DNA from: Batkoa obscura
Taxonomy: Eukaryota > Entomophthoromycota > Entomophthoromycetes > Entomophthorales > Batkoaceae
DNA: 22,590 nt
Reading direction: 5' to 3'
NCBI GenBank assembly: GCA_030770535.1
Contig: JASVEC010000269.1
Location: 1 to 22,590, forward strand
The translations under genes and the position numbers were made by a program. Under the pieces are notes generated by a model that was not told the origin of the DNA, did not search any database, and saw only the letters and a program-made list of their open reading frames with translations. Shown piece after piece: positions 1-10,718 of the stretch. Within the stretch, counting starts at the first letter, position 1, and every line of letters begins with the position of its first letter.

Positions 1-193
1 GTAATCAATTACTATATCTAATCAATAAAAAATTAATAATATAAAAACTTATAAACAAATTATAAAATTATAATACAATTTTAAATATAATTTAATATCT
101 CTTTTTATTTTATTTAATTCTCACTTTTTATCTAGAAATAATAAACAATAAATAATCATTATCCTATTTAATCTTCACTTTTCTTTTACTTTA

Positions 194-964
194 TTAAAGT
201 TCAACAACATCTACTTCTTCTTCATCATCCAAAGGAAATAATGTATTTAATTTATCAAAATCAAAATACTTTTTATTTGTTTTTATTTGATTTCGATTTT
301 TATCTTTATCTTTATCTTTATCTTCCTCTATAGTATGATTAATATGATTCATTACTGTTTGATATTGTACTTTATTAGCTTGAATATTTAATTGATTTGA
401 ATTCTTTGTTCTTATTGGTTGAAGAATTGAATTCAATTGTTTCTTTTCTTCTTTTAATAATTCAATTACTGATTTTTTCTTTTATATTTTTAACTCGAGG
501 CTTACTTGATTTAGTAATTATTTTAGGGATTTTTTTTGATTGAGTTGACTAGTGATTGTAGCTGTAGTAGTTATTGATGTTATATTAATATCTTCATCAT
601 TATTTAATTCACTATTCTTTTCATTATTTATCTTTTTATTATAATCTTTATCATACTTCTCTTTTAATTTTAAATCATAATTTAGATTCTCTTTTAACTT
701 CAACTCATAATTTGATGTATTTTCTTTAACTTTTTTATCATAAAATTGTAATGATTTTAATGTATTTGAACTTTCTTTAATTTTATTATTGTTATTATTA
801 TTATTTGTTTTGATTTCTTTGGCTAACTTTATAGTACTATTATTCCTCCCATTCTCATTACTTAATTTTTCTCTTTTAACTTTAACTTCCATTTCTTCTT
901 TATATTCTTTATCTCCATTATTTTCTAATTGATATTGAATATCTCTTTTCAATTTAACTCTCAT
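194..964 (-). other. Lys/Glu/Asn-rich open frames downstream of the kinase, status unclear
   Basis: I do not recognise this region. Two long minus-strand open frames (964-518 and 436-194) encode low-complexity, highly charged sequence, including a run of Asn, repeated Lys-Leu-Lys-Glu units near the middle and a DKDKDKDK stretch encoded by a hexamer repeat near 300-324. The second frame ends in an acidic tail (DDEEEVDVVEL). They lie in different frames. A GTAAGC donor at 505 and a CAG acceptor at 469 would make a 37-bp intron that joins an intermediate frame to the second block. The first block still changes frame at a run of eight A (minus strand) near 531-538. Composition resembles the kinase's own C-terminal tail, but an in-frame TAA at 1072 and the absence of a usable intron separate them. 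It could be a separate fast-evolving gene, a lost 3' part of the kinase gene, or a region with sequence errors. Confidence 0.3.
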
Positions 965-1036
965 ATTATTAGTAGAATTTGTTTTAGTTAAATTATTATT
1001 ATTATTTGTGTATTGATCTTTATCTATATTATATTA

Positions 1037-1040
<4 letters not shown>

Positions 1041-1076
<36 letters not shown>
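1041..1076. repeat. (ATT)n microsatellite
   Basis: About twelve ATT units lie directly at the 3' end of the kinase reading frame; on the minus strand they read (AAT/TAA)n. The kinase TAA stop overlaps the edge of the repeat, so length changes here could alter the stop or the trailer. Confidence 0.9.
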
Positions 1077-3157
1077 TAATTTGTTTAGTTTCATTATAAA
1101 TAGCTTCATTCATCTGTTTTTCTAATTCAGTTCGTTCATTATTAACCCTTGTTTTTATTTCCTTATTATTGATTATTTTCTTTTCTTTTATATTTTCTTT
1201 ATCTATATTCACAATATTATTCTTTATTAAATTAATCTTTGCTTTATCAATAAATTGATTTGAACTATGTAATTTAATTTGTTTTTCTTTTAAAAATAAT
1301 TCTTTGTTATTATTAATCATACTTCTTCCATTAAAATTATTCAAATATTGTTGATTATTATTCATAGTTAAATTACTAATACTTAAACTATGTATACTAT
1401 TTCCACTTAAACTTTTAATATTATTAGATCTACTAATAGCTTGCTGCTGTTGATTTGAATGATTTAATTGAATAGATTGAGATGAATTTAATTGATGTTT
1501 TGAATTTGGTGAAAAATTAGTTTGTAAAGAAATAATATATCTTAAATCAATGCCCATTAAATCCGATAAAAAGGGATGAGATAATGCTTTTAAAGGTGTA
1601 AATCTTTTGTTAGGATCTAACTGTAATAATCCATCCAAAAATTGAATAATTGGTTCTGTACAATCTAATCCTAATAATTGTCCTAAATTTTTATATCTTT
1701 CTTGACTTGTTAATAAAGGTCGTTTACTATATTTTATATTTATTAATTTTTTTAGTATAACTATTTTTTTTAAGGTTTACCTTCCAATCATATGTGTATC
1801 ATCCATTAAATCAGATTTTAATATAGTAGAGGTATGATAATAAGAATATGGAAAAGGTCCAAGACATTTATTAATTCTTTCTAAACTATCTTGATCACTA
1901 GAATAAAAAGGTAATTTACCAGTAATTGCTGTACATAATATAATTCCTAATAATTAATAAAATAAATATATAATAATATATAATAATATATATTAATAAT
2001 ATAAATAAATTAGATTTGATGTTATTTATTTTATTAAACTTACCAACTGACCACATATCAATTGCTTTTTCAATTCTAATTTGGGCTAATAGCTATGAAT
2101 TTTATATTGAATATGAAAATATTATTATTATAAAAATAACTTACTTCAGGGGCTCTGTAAGGTAAGGTTTGAACATCAAAACTTTTTTTATAATTATCAA
2201 TTTGATTTAAAATAATAGCATTGCCAAAATCACATAATCTAAGAGAAGTCTGTTTGGACCTACTTCTCAATATATTATCTGGTTTAATATCTGAGTGAAT
2301 GACACCTTGAGATTGAAGATGTAATAGAGCAGTAATTAATTGAAAAGCAATTTTAGTTAGCCTTTTAATTCTTTTGATTTTTTCTTTACAATTCTTTATA
2401 GGTCGCCATTCTACTTTACTTTCTTTATAACCTTTTGGAAATGTATATTCAAATATGGGAAAATTTTCTAATAATTCCAATACTAAACATAAACGTCCTT
2501 GTTGATAAAAGGTGAAATTTAAATTGACAATTTTTTGGGAACCTGAGGACTTACGTCCATTGATCTTTCTTGATAACCAATTAATAGCACTTGCTTCCTA
2601 AATTGCTTCCTAAATTAAATATCAAGTTAAAAATGGAACATTATCTTAATTTTGTTTGTTTTAATTACTTACATTTTTTCCAATATAATTTTGCTTTGGA
2701 TCAATTTGTACTTTAATAGCCACTTGTATAGGTGGATTAAAACTTTTATCTAATGCTGAAAAAGTAGCCCCAAAAGCACCTCTACCTAAAGAACTCACAA
2801 CTTCAAATCGATAATTGGATTTTTTATTTACGTTTATCGTATTCATATCATTATTCTCAATCGGAAAATAAGCAGCTAATGGAATAAAAAATCAATCTTA
2901 GTAAGAATATCTATTGAGAATAAGATTAAATTACCATTGATATTTAAATTTTTATCTTTTAAATCAATTTTAGTTAAATCGATATTCATTAATAAAGAGT
3001 CATAATAATGCTCTTTACCATGAATGATTTGTTTCTCAATATCGGATTTGTAATTGAAATTACCAAGTGGATTACTCTTTGCCTTCGGTTTATCAATGGA
3101 ATACGCTTTACTTTCATATATAAAACGATCGAATTCTTTTTGTAAGATGGATTTCAT
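1072..3157 (-). CDS. CMGC-type protein kinase with Asn-rich C-terminal tail
   Basis: Six exons join in frame: 3157-2935, 2875-2673, 2597-2145, 2092-2044, 1946-1781 and 1726-1072, giving about 582 residues. An N-terminal ~95-residue extension precedes the kinase domain. Visible motifs are the Gly-rich loop GRGAFG (residues 105-110), the ATP-anchoring Lys in VAIKV (129), the catalytic loop HSDIKPDN (243-250), CDFGNA (DFG 265-267) and YRAPE ending at 293. The late-lobe LDPNKRFTPLKALSHPFL resembles the DYRK/PRP4/CLK branch of CMGC kinases. The activation loop lacks the DYRK YxY pair and HRD is HSD, so a precise subfamily is not assigned. All residues needed for phosphotransfer are present, so it should be active. 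The last ~190 residues are Asn/Gln/Ser/Lys-rich and probably disordered. The start is the first ATG of an exon whose splicing restores a continuous frame into the kinase domain. Confidence 0.88.
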
Positions 3158-3734
3158 TCTTTTGATTTCTTTTAATGTTGATTAGTTTGATGTTGATGTT
3201 GATGTTAGTTAATATATATAAAAAGATAAAGTGTAGATTGATTTAAAGGATTTTGTTGAAAAACTTTTTTTTTCAAAAGTTTGTTTTTAGAAAGTGAGTT
3301 AACAAGTTGCTTTGTTTGAATTGATCCAAGTTTTAAGTTGAACTTTTTGCTATAAAACTCTACCAAAACGCGTCTAATTTATAGGTTCAAAACGCGAGTT
3401 TAAATATTTTTGCATTAATTGAATTTATTTACCAAAAAGCATCACTTAATCAACCTTAATAATTTTTATTAACGATCCTATCTATATACATCATTATTTT
3501 TGAAGTTATACAAAACTTTGATTTATTGATTGAATCAATTATCAATTTTCTTTATTGAACACTTTTTTTGTTAACGTACTTTTAAAAGGGTTTATATACT
3601 ATGTTTGTTAAAATAAAACTCCATTAATTTTATTTAAACAAACTTAAACCTTGATTCAACTATTTTACTAATGAAATAAAAATCATCTTTTCCATAAGGT
3701 ATTTTTCCTGTTTTAGGGAAAAAAAGATACTTTT
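3158..3734. promoter_or_regulatory. Kinase upstream region with paired ACGCG motifs
   Basis: This non-coding stretch lies between the kinase start and the 3' side of the tRNA gene. A GATGTT trinucleotide-like repeat near 3180-3205 and a TA-rich block near 3210-3225 lie just upstream of the ATG. An ACGCGT hexamer at 3368-3373 and an ACGCG at 3392-3396 stand out in very AT-rich DNA; ACGCGT is the MluI cell-cycle box bound by MBF in yeasts. No other gene was seen. Confidence 0.35.
3719..3725 (-). terminator. RNA polymerase III T-run terminator of tRNA-Arg
   Basis: A run of seven T on the minus strand lies about 10 bases past the tRNA 3' end, as expected for a Pol III stop signal. Confidence 0.7.
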
Positions 3735-3807
3735 AACTCCCTGCGGGACTCGAACCCGCAATCCTCAGATTAGAAGTCTGATGCCTTATCCATTGGGCCA
3801 AGGGAGC
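3735..3807 (-). tRNA. tRNA-Arg (anticodon TCT)
   Basis: The minus strand folds as a complete 73-base cloverleaf without intron. The acceptor strand GCTCCCT pairs with AGGGAGT (with a G-U first pair, as in the yeast counterpart). The D arm has GCC/GGC. The anticodon arm is TCAGA-CTTCTAA-TCTGA, placing TCT at positions 34-36. The T arm is GCGGG-TTCGAGT-CCCGC, which contains the internal B box. It reads AGA codons, a common Arg codon in AT-rich genomes. A T-run terminator follows. Confidence 0.96.
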
Positions 3808-3912
3808 TGCTTCGTTACTAATAGAATAGTTTTTGTTATTTATTTAACAAGTTAATTTAAAATAATGACGTTTGAATTCATAGAATAATAAGTTTATATA
3901 ATCTAAATAAAC

Positions 3913-4019
3913 ATATGGGGGTGTTTTTTTTAGTTTCATTACTTTTCTCTATTTTTAAGCGCTATTTGAGTAGAAAAGCTATTAGTAAGATTCTTAAACA
4001 AAAAAATACATCCCCATAT
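3913..4019 (+). mobile_element. MITE-like element, copy 1
   Basis: This is a 107-bp element bounded by imperfect terminal inverted repeats, ATATGGGGGTGT on the left and ACATCCCCATAT on the right. Its interior carries TTTTTAAGCGCTATTTGAG and a second A/T-rich half. It matches the copies at 6434, 6622, 8371 and 8701. The open frame starting at 3915 is simply the element read through and is not a separate gene. No transposase is present, so it would be non-autonomous. The ATAT at both ends may be part of the repeat or a target duplication; it is its own reverse complement, so this cannot be decided. Confidence 0.75.
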
Positions 4020-4249
4020 ATTGACTTCATATTAACAAAAATACTATTACTTTTAAGTTGTAAGTTATTAATTCCAGTATTATTACTTAATCATTTTTGT
4101 AAATAAAATAAAATAATTGCTTTAAAAATCAATTATTTTAAATTAATTTTATAGATATTTATTTATTAAAATATTGAAAATAATACAATTTTAATATGAT
4201 TTTACAATAAAAATGGTGATAACTATAGTTATAAAATCACGCAAATATA

Positions 4250-5845
4250 TTAAATCGGAATAAAATTTAATTTGAGATCCTTTGGACTAGATATCCCTAA
4301 AGCAGGGAGGATAGGATGTTTACAATGAATAGAATCCTGTGGTAACTCAACATTAAATTTTAGTAATATCAAAATCAAGAATACTTTTTGTTCCAAAAGT
4401 GAAAATTGATTTCCAATACACATCCTAGGACCAACGCTAAAGCCAATCATATCTTTAGTTAATTTTTTATCAATTTGTATCTCTTCTTTTTCATTTTGAA
4501 TTAAAAAACGATTTGGATTAAATTCTTCTGGATGTTTAAATTTAGTTTCATTATTCATTGCTAAGGCTAAATTTAACAATAATGGTTGTCCTTTTTTAAA
4601 TTGGATTTCATTATTAAAATAATAATCTTTAGCTACTTGACGTGTTATTATTGAGGCTACTGGTAAGATTCTCATTCCTTCATTGATAACTGCCTCTAAA
4701 TATTTCATTTTATTCAAATCTTCTTGTGTTATTTGAATGTCTTCATTAATGTTCTTAGATCTTTCTCCCAAAACATGGATTATTTCATCTCTTAATTTGT
4801 TTTGAATATCCTAAATAATAAATTAAATATTGAATATCAATAATATAAAATATTAATTTTACTTGATCTTTTGATAAATAATATAGTATGGAAGATAAAG
4901 TATGTGCAGTAGTATCATGTCCAGCAATAAAAAATACAATGACATCACTCTAAATAATTAGTATCATACATTAGTTTAGATACTTAAATTATAACTTACA
5001 ATGATTTCCTCATCTGTCAACCCATCCGATATACTATTATTATCATCTGAAGATTGAATTAACATAGTTAGTAAACTTGATTTAACATTATCAACACCAT
5101 ATTTTTTAATTTGTTCTCTTTTTCCATTAATTAAATCTTTAAGCAATTGACAAAAGCGATCAGTATCCTTCTTTAATTGAATTCTTGAAGGGATAGGTAA
5201 GTTATCTAAGAAAGGGAATAAAAGAAACCAGATATTATTGATACCTTTAATAAAATTTACATAAAGTGTTGATATTTCACAATTTTCATCTTCAATGGAA
5301 TTAAAATCAACATCAAAAATAGATAAACCTAAACTATCTAATGTGGAATTCTTTAATAATTTAATTAACTCAAAGTCATTCCCATTCTTTTTCATATAAT
5401 TAATCGCTTTAATACCAACTTTAATAAATATTTTAATATCCCATCCTCTTTTAAATGCAGGATTAACTACTTTTTTATGTCTTTTCCATTCATCGCCATC
5501 TACAACTGCTATATTTTTATCTAAAGAAATAATCCGCTTAAATTGTTTTGATTGATTTAATTTAATAAATGTATCGCTATCCATTAATATATTCTTAATT
5601 GTATCTAAATCAGATACCATAATAAACCATTTTCCTAACCAAAACTTAATATATTTGTTTGATTGAAATAAAGGTACTAACAACTCTTGATCTCTTATCT
5701 GAGATGGCGTCTGTTTTATAACATGATAAATTAAGTTGAAGATACCAGTCGATGGTAAATCATTATTCGGATCCTTTTTGTTTTGAATAAAATTATAAGC
5801 AAATATAGTTACTACTAAAATTATTGGTAAAATGTAATAAATCAT
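4250..5845 (-). CDS. Cytochrome P450 monooxygenase
   Basis: Three exons (5845-5000, 4949-4863, 4810-4250) give a normal-length P450 of about 497 residues. A hydrophobic N-terminal segment (roughly residues 2-20) is the expected ER membrane anchor. Family motifs appear in order: the C-helix WKRHKKVVNPAF, the I-helix AGHDTT (291-296) for oxygen activation, the K-helix ExxR as EGMR (355-358), NPNRF in the place of PERF, and the haem loop FSVGPRMCIG with the thiolate Cys at 442. The enzyme therefore looks intact and would use NADPH-P450 reductase to oxidise an unknown small molecule. Layout is that of the animal and fungal CYP3/4/5-like microsomal class; a family number cannot be given. A TATAAAAA-like box lies about 30 bp upstream of the ATG. 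The neighbours are not biosynthetic genes, so no cluster is implied. Confidence 0.95.
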
Positions 5846-6030
5846 TTTTTAAATTTTTATTGTAAGATTATTTGGACTTTTTATACTTTTTTATCCCTTA
5901 ATCTAAAACTTGTTTCATCCCTTGATTTTTTATTCACTATTCATGTAATGAGTTTAAATTTGAAGCATTTTGGTGTATTATTATTGCATTAAATTATTTG
6001 AATTATAAATCTTAATTTTATCTTTAATCT

Positions 6031-6228
6031 ATCATTTAAAAGTGACGTAGTTATTTTTGTTAGACGGTATTAAAAGATTAAGAAGCCTTCCAATACGATG
6101 CTAAAATTAATTCACGTCACAACTATAGCGTACTATTTAAAAGTGATGTATTTCTAGTTTTTATTAAATTTCATCTAATAAATTTTGATTCAATAGATGA
6201 TATTGAAAGGTTAAGAAGCCCTTCAATA
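6031..6228. repeat. Imperfect direct repeat of 65 and ~95 bp
   Basis: Unit 1 (6031-6095) and unit 2 (about 6134-6228) share the start TATTTAAAAGTGAYGTA-like and the end TTAAGAAGCC followed by TTCAATA-like sequence. Unit 2 carries about 30 extra bases in the middle. GTGACGT at 6042-6048 and ACGTCAC at 6114-6120 form a small inverted pair around unit 1, so part of this may be another tiny mobile element. Confidence 0.6.
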
Positions 6229-6340
6229 ACAAATTAAAATGGTCTAATCCCACTTCAATATATTTTAATATATTTTAATATATTGTGAAGTTCAATCAAA
6301 AATAAGATTCCATATTAGTTGATTGTTATTGTAGTTTCCA

Positions 6341-6365
6341 CAAAGCCTAATATATTAGGCCTTTG
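6341..6365. repeat. Near-perfect 25-bp palindrome
   Basis: A perfect 14-bp core CCTAATATATTAGG is flanked by CAAAG on the left and CTTTG on the right, with one extra C on the right side. It could form a hairpin or a symmetric protein-binding site. No gene adjoins it. Confidence 0.7.
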
Positions 6366-6433
6366 AATATACTTTATTAATTCTAAACTAAAGGAATATG
6401 ATAGTGATTTTTAATTTAGTCATTGTTCTCTTC

Positions 6434-6535
6434 ACTTGGGATGTCTTTATTGATTTCTTTTTTTCACTTTTTAAGCGTTATAAAGTATAGAATGTAGTTT
6501 TTTAAATAGGTCTTAAATAAAAAAGACATCCATAC
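6434..6535 (+). mobile_element. MITE-like element, copy 5 (diverged)
   Basis: An old copy in the same orientation as copy 1. It keeps TTGGGATGT at the left, TTTTTAAGCG in the first half, and a right end TTAAATAAAAAAGACATCC. The middle is more diverged than in the other copies and its frame is not kept. It faces copy 2 as an inverted pair separated by about 86 bp. Confidence 0.55.
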
Positions 6536-6621
6536 ACAACTCCAACCAAGTTATTCAATTCATCTGTTAAGTCGCTCCATAGATAATAGGAATGTTTAGG
6601 CAGATTTGAATAGAAATGAAC

Positions 6622-6728
6622 ATATGGGAATGTATTTTTATATTTAAGAATTTTACTAACAAATTCTCCACTTAAATAGCGCTTAAAAAATGGAAAAAGT
6701 AATGAAGTCAAAAAAAACATCCCCATAT
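6622..6728 (-). mobile_element. MITE-like element, copy 2
   Basis: A 107-bp copy, identical in length to copy 1 but in the opposite orientation. The ends are ATATGGGAATGT and ACATCCCCATAT. The interior is very similar to the copy at 8701. The minus-strand open frame at 6726 starts in this element and runs on into non-coding DNA, so it is not treated as a gene. Confidence 0.75.
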
Positions 6729-7079
6729 AGTTAAAAGTCCAATAATTTTTCTATAAGAAATTTGTCTTTTTAGACAAAACGAATGCTAATCGAAAATTCT
6801 GTATTAGAACTCACAAAATTCTCATTATATAAATAGCTTTCATAATTTATATATATAATAAGCCTTATTATTTAAAATAATATAAAATACACAAAATGAG
6901 ATCACATTTACTGTTGTTATAAATTTCCTTTTAACCTAAAAGGCATAAATCATATTATAAATAAAAATAAATAGCACTTTGAAATTGATTGAGTATTTAG
7001 CAGAATTGGAATCTAAAAAATTAGTGACTGTGAACTAAGTAAATAGTTAACTAATTAAAAATTAATTTGAAACAGATGA

Positions 7080-8350
7080 AGTATTTTGATTTATCTAATC
7101 TTTTCTTTCTCTTTTAATTATCTCTTATTAAAATACCTCTAAAATTTGAGCATTTATTGTATGTATTATTGGTGCAAGTCTTTAGGCTATTGGATCTAGT
7201 AGGGTTTATTGAACTCCCTCTTTTAAATAAGTTTTTATATGAAGCTGTTGATAAAGTTATTGAATCACGTTTAACTTATTCAGTCTAAATCAAAGAAAAT
7301 TTATAGAACACTAGTGTTATCAAGAATACTTTATCAAGAAAATGGAATATTAATGAGACGTTTTAATATGTATAAAATTAATACCAAATATTCAAGTTAT
7401 TGTTTAAATTTAACTTCACTAAATTATGATATAATATTCATGTTAAATAATAATAGCAAAGTTAATAATCAAGATACCAGTGACAATGGTGTCTATCATA
7501 TAAGCAATGATAACGATAATGATAGTAGTGATAGAAACAATAATAACAATCATGTCGACAATTACAAAATAAATGTCGAACTACTAAGTTTAAAAAGATT
7601 GAGTATAGTCTCAGCTGATTATAATTATTAAAAAAAAATTAAGATGTTTGAAATCCGTGGATAATATTTAGATGTTAGAGAAATGATTAGTCGTTTAACC
7701 TAAATTATTTAATAGTAATTAATATACATTCATATGATGACCTTTCTCTTAAGGGGATGGATGTTATTATAATAGAATCCAATTAATTGAAAGTATTACA
7801 AGTGAGTTCTCAAAGCTCTCTATTGGTGATATTTTTGAAGCTATTATATATATACTGTAACTTTGATTTAAAATTAGAAATCCTAGGAAATATTATGAGC
7901 AATTTTGAAGTTTAACATCCTGACAAGTTAAAGAAGCACTTTAAATGCATAGAGGCATTAGACAGTGGGAATCGAGATTTTAGGGCTTATAATGGAAACA
8001 ATAATATGAAAATACATAAGTACGAAAATAAAACTTTATTATTTTGGATAACTTCAGATCATATAATAGTGTTAATTAGAATTTATTAAATTATTAGTGT
8101 TATAATAAGCCTATTTTAATATTTTACAAGGGAATTATTAGATTCTTCGATCAACATTACTAGAAAAAAATATTTATTTTATATAGTTTATTTTTAAGTA
8201 TAGAATCTATTAATTTTGGTAAATTAAAAGACATTGAGAAATTGATTCATGAGTTTAAGGCTATTGAGAATGTTATTAACAATAATATATACACTCCAGC
8301 TAGATACAGTTATATTAGATATATGTTTTTAAGAACTTTCATACTATATT
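7080..8350 (+). pseudogene. Decayed protein-coding gene, family not certain
   Basis: Plus-strand segments here read like protein but are broken by many stops and frame changes. They begin with an ATG-led piece around 7076. Next is a Leu-rich piece near 7195-7290 (ELPLLNKFLYEAVDKVIESRL), then an open frame at 7314-7631 with an Asn/Asp-rich insert. A piece at 7918-8089 contains HPDKLKKHFKCIEAL, and another lies near 8220-8340 (KLKDIEKLIHEFKAIENV). The opening Leu-rich part resembles the F-box region of expanded fungal F-box-like families, but I cannot confirm this. No transposase or other mobile-element motif was seen. The region sits among MITE copies, which fits a relaxed, gene-poor island. 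Confidence 0.35.
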
Positions 8351-8370
8351 TGAAGATTTCTTTTCTTATT

Positions 8371-8473
8371 ATACGGGGGTGTATTTATAAGAATTTCGCT
8401 AATAAATTTTCCATTTAAATAGTGCTCAAAAAATGGAAAAAGTAATGAAATCAAAAAAAACATCCTCCTCTAT
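8371..8473 (-). mobile_element. MITE-like element, copy 3
   Basis: A copy in the same orientation as copy 2, with left end GGGGGTGTAT and right end ACATCCTCC. It is 6 bp shorter in the interior than copy 4, and it has more substitutions near its ends. It lies at the downstream end of the decayed gene region. Confidence 0.7.
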
Positions 8474-8700
8474 CTTTTCTCAAATTCAAATTATTTAAGG
8501 CTAAGGTTTTTAATTTAATGAGTATGGATTCAAAAATTAATTACAGCCCTACCAATTCTACATACTTTGTTGTGGTTTGTACTCTTAGGATAGATTAAGT
8601 TGTTCATGAAAGGCTTAAAAGTATTCTAATGCTCACTTAGGCTAAATAACATATAACAGGTGCTAGAATAGATTAATTTCCTGCTTTATTTTATTCCACT

Positions 8701-8807
8701 TCATGGGGATGTATTTTTGTGTTTAAGAATTTTACTAACAAATTTTCCGCTCAAATAGCGCTTAAAAAATGGAAAAGGTAATGAAATCAAAAAGAACATC
8801 CCCTTAT
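8701..8807 (-). mobile_element. MITE-like element, copy 4
   Basis: A ~107-bp copy with inverted ends GGGGATGT and ACATCCCC and the interior TTTTTTAAGCGCTATTTGAG on the minus strand. Flanks are TCAT on the left and TTAT on the right, unlike the ATAT/ATAT of copies 1 and 2, which suggests the outer four bases are target rather than element. Confidence 0.75.
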
Positions 8808-9152
8808 CTTATTTATTACGAACATCATAAAATTTTAACATAGTCATTAGATTTATGTAATGTTTTAATATTTTTATTTTAAATTTCAAATGGTTTATAA
8901 AGGGATACAGAATAATAGATATGTAGTGTAACTTTTATAAAAATGTCACTTTATTTTATATTATTTTATTAAATATAAATCCAATAGGTATTGTAGTATT
9001 ACTTTTGAAAATAATCACATAATAAAACAGACAAATCATTAAATTTGAAAGAAGGATCAAAACAATTATATAATGAATTATATTTTATTGTACTGTATAA
9101 GTATGGTCAAAATAAATATAAACTATCGTTTTACATAGCTTATTCTTTTTAG
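8808..9152. other. AT-rich spacer downstream of DAHP synthase
   Basis: I see no gene or repeat in this stretch. It contains the 3' trailer of the DAHP synthase gene. Confidence 0.5.

Positions 9153-10718
<1,566 letters not shown>

Larger units (their letters stand above)
5846..6433. other. Gene-free upstream region of the P450 with repeats
   Basis: I see no coding sequence here. The region holds an imperfect direct repeat (6031-6228), a TA-rich inverted repeat near 6258-6287 with 9-bp arms CAATATATT/AATATATTG, and a palindrome at 6341-6365. The P450 promoter should lie at its left end. Confidence 0.5.

Noticed and set aside
1041-1076. Poly-Asn extension joining the kinase to the downstream frames
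   Set aside because: Reading the repeat as Asn codons requires a frame change and still meets a stop before 1020; no suitable donor and acceptor were found.
3915-4106. Plus-strand 63-codon open frame as a small membrane protein gene
   Set aside because: Its first two thirds are the repeated 107-bp element and the rest is random AT-rich sequence; the shared frame is reported as a property of the element.
6502-6726. Minus-strand 74-codon open frame as a gene
   Set aside because: It starts inside element copy 2 and runs into the spacer and copy 5 with no family features.
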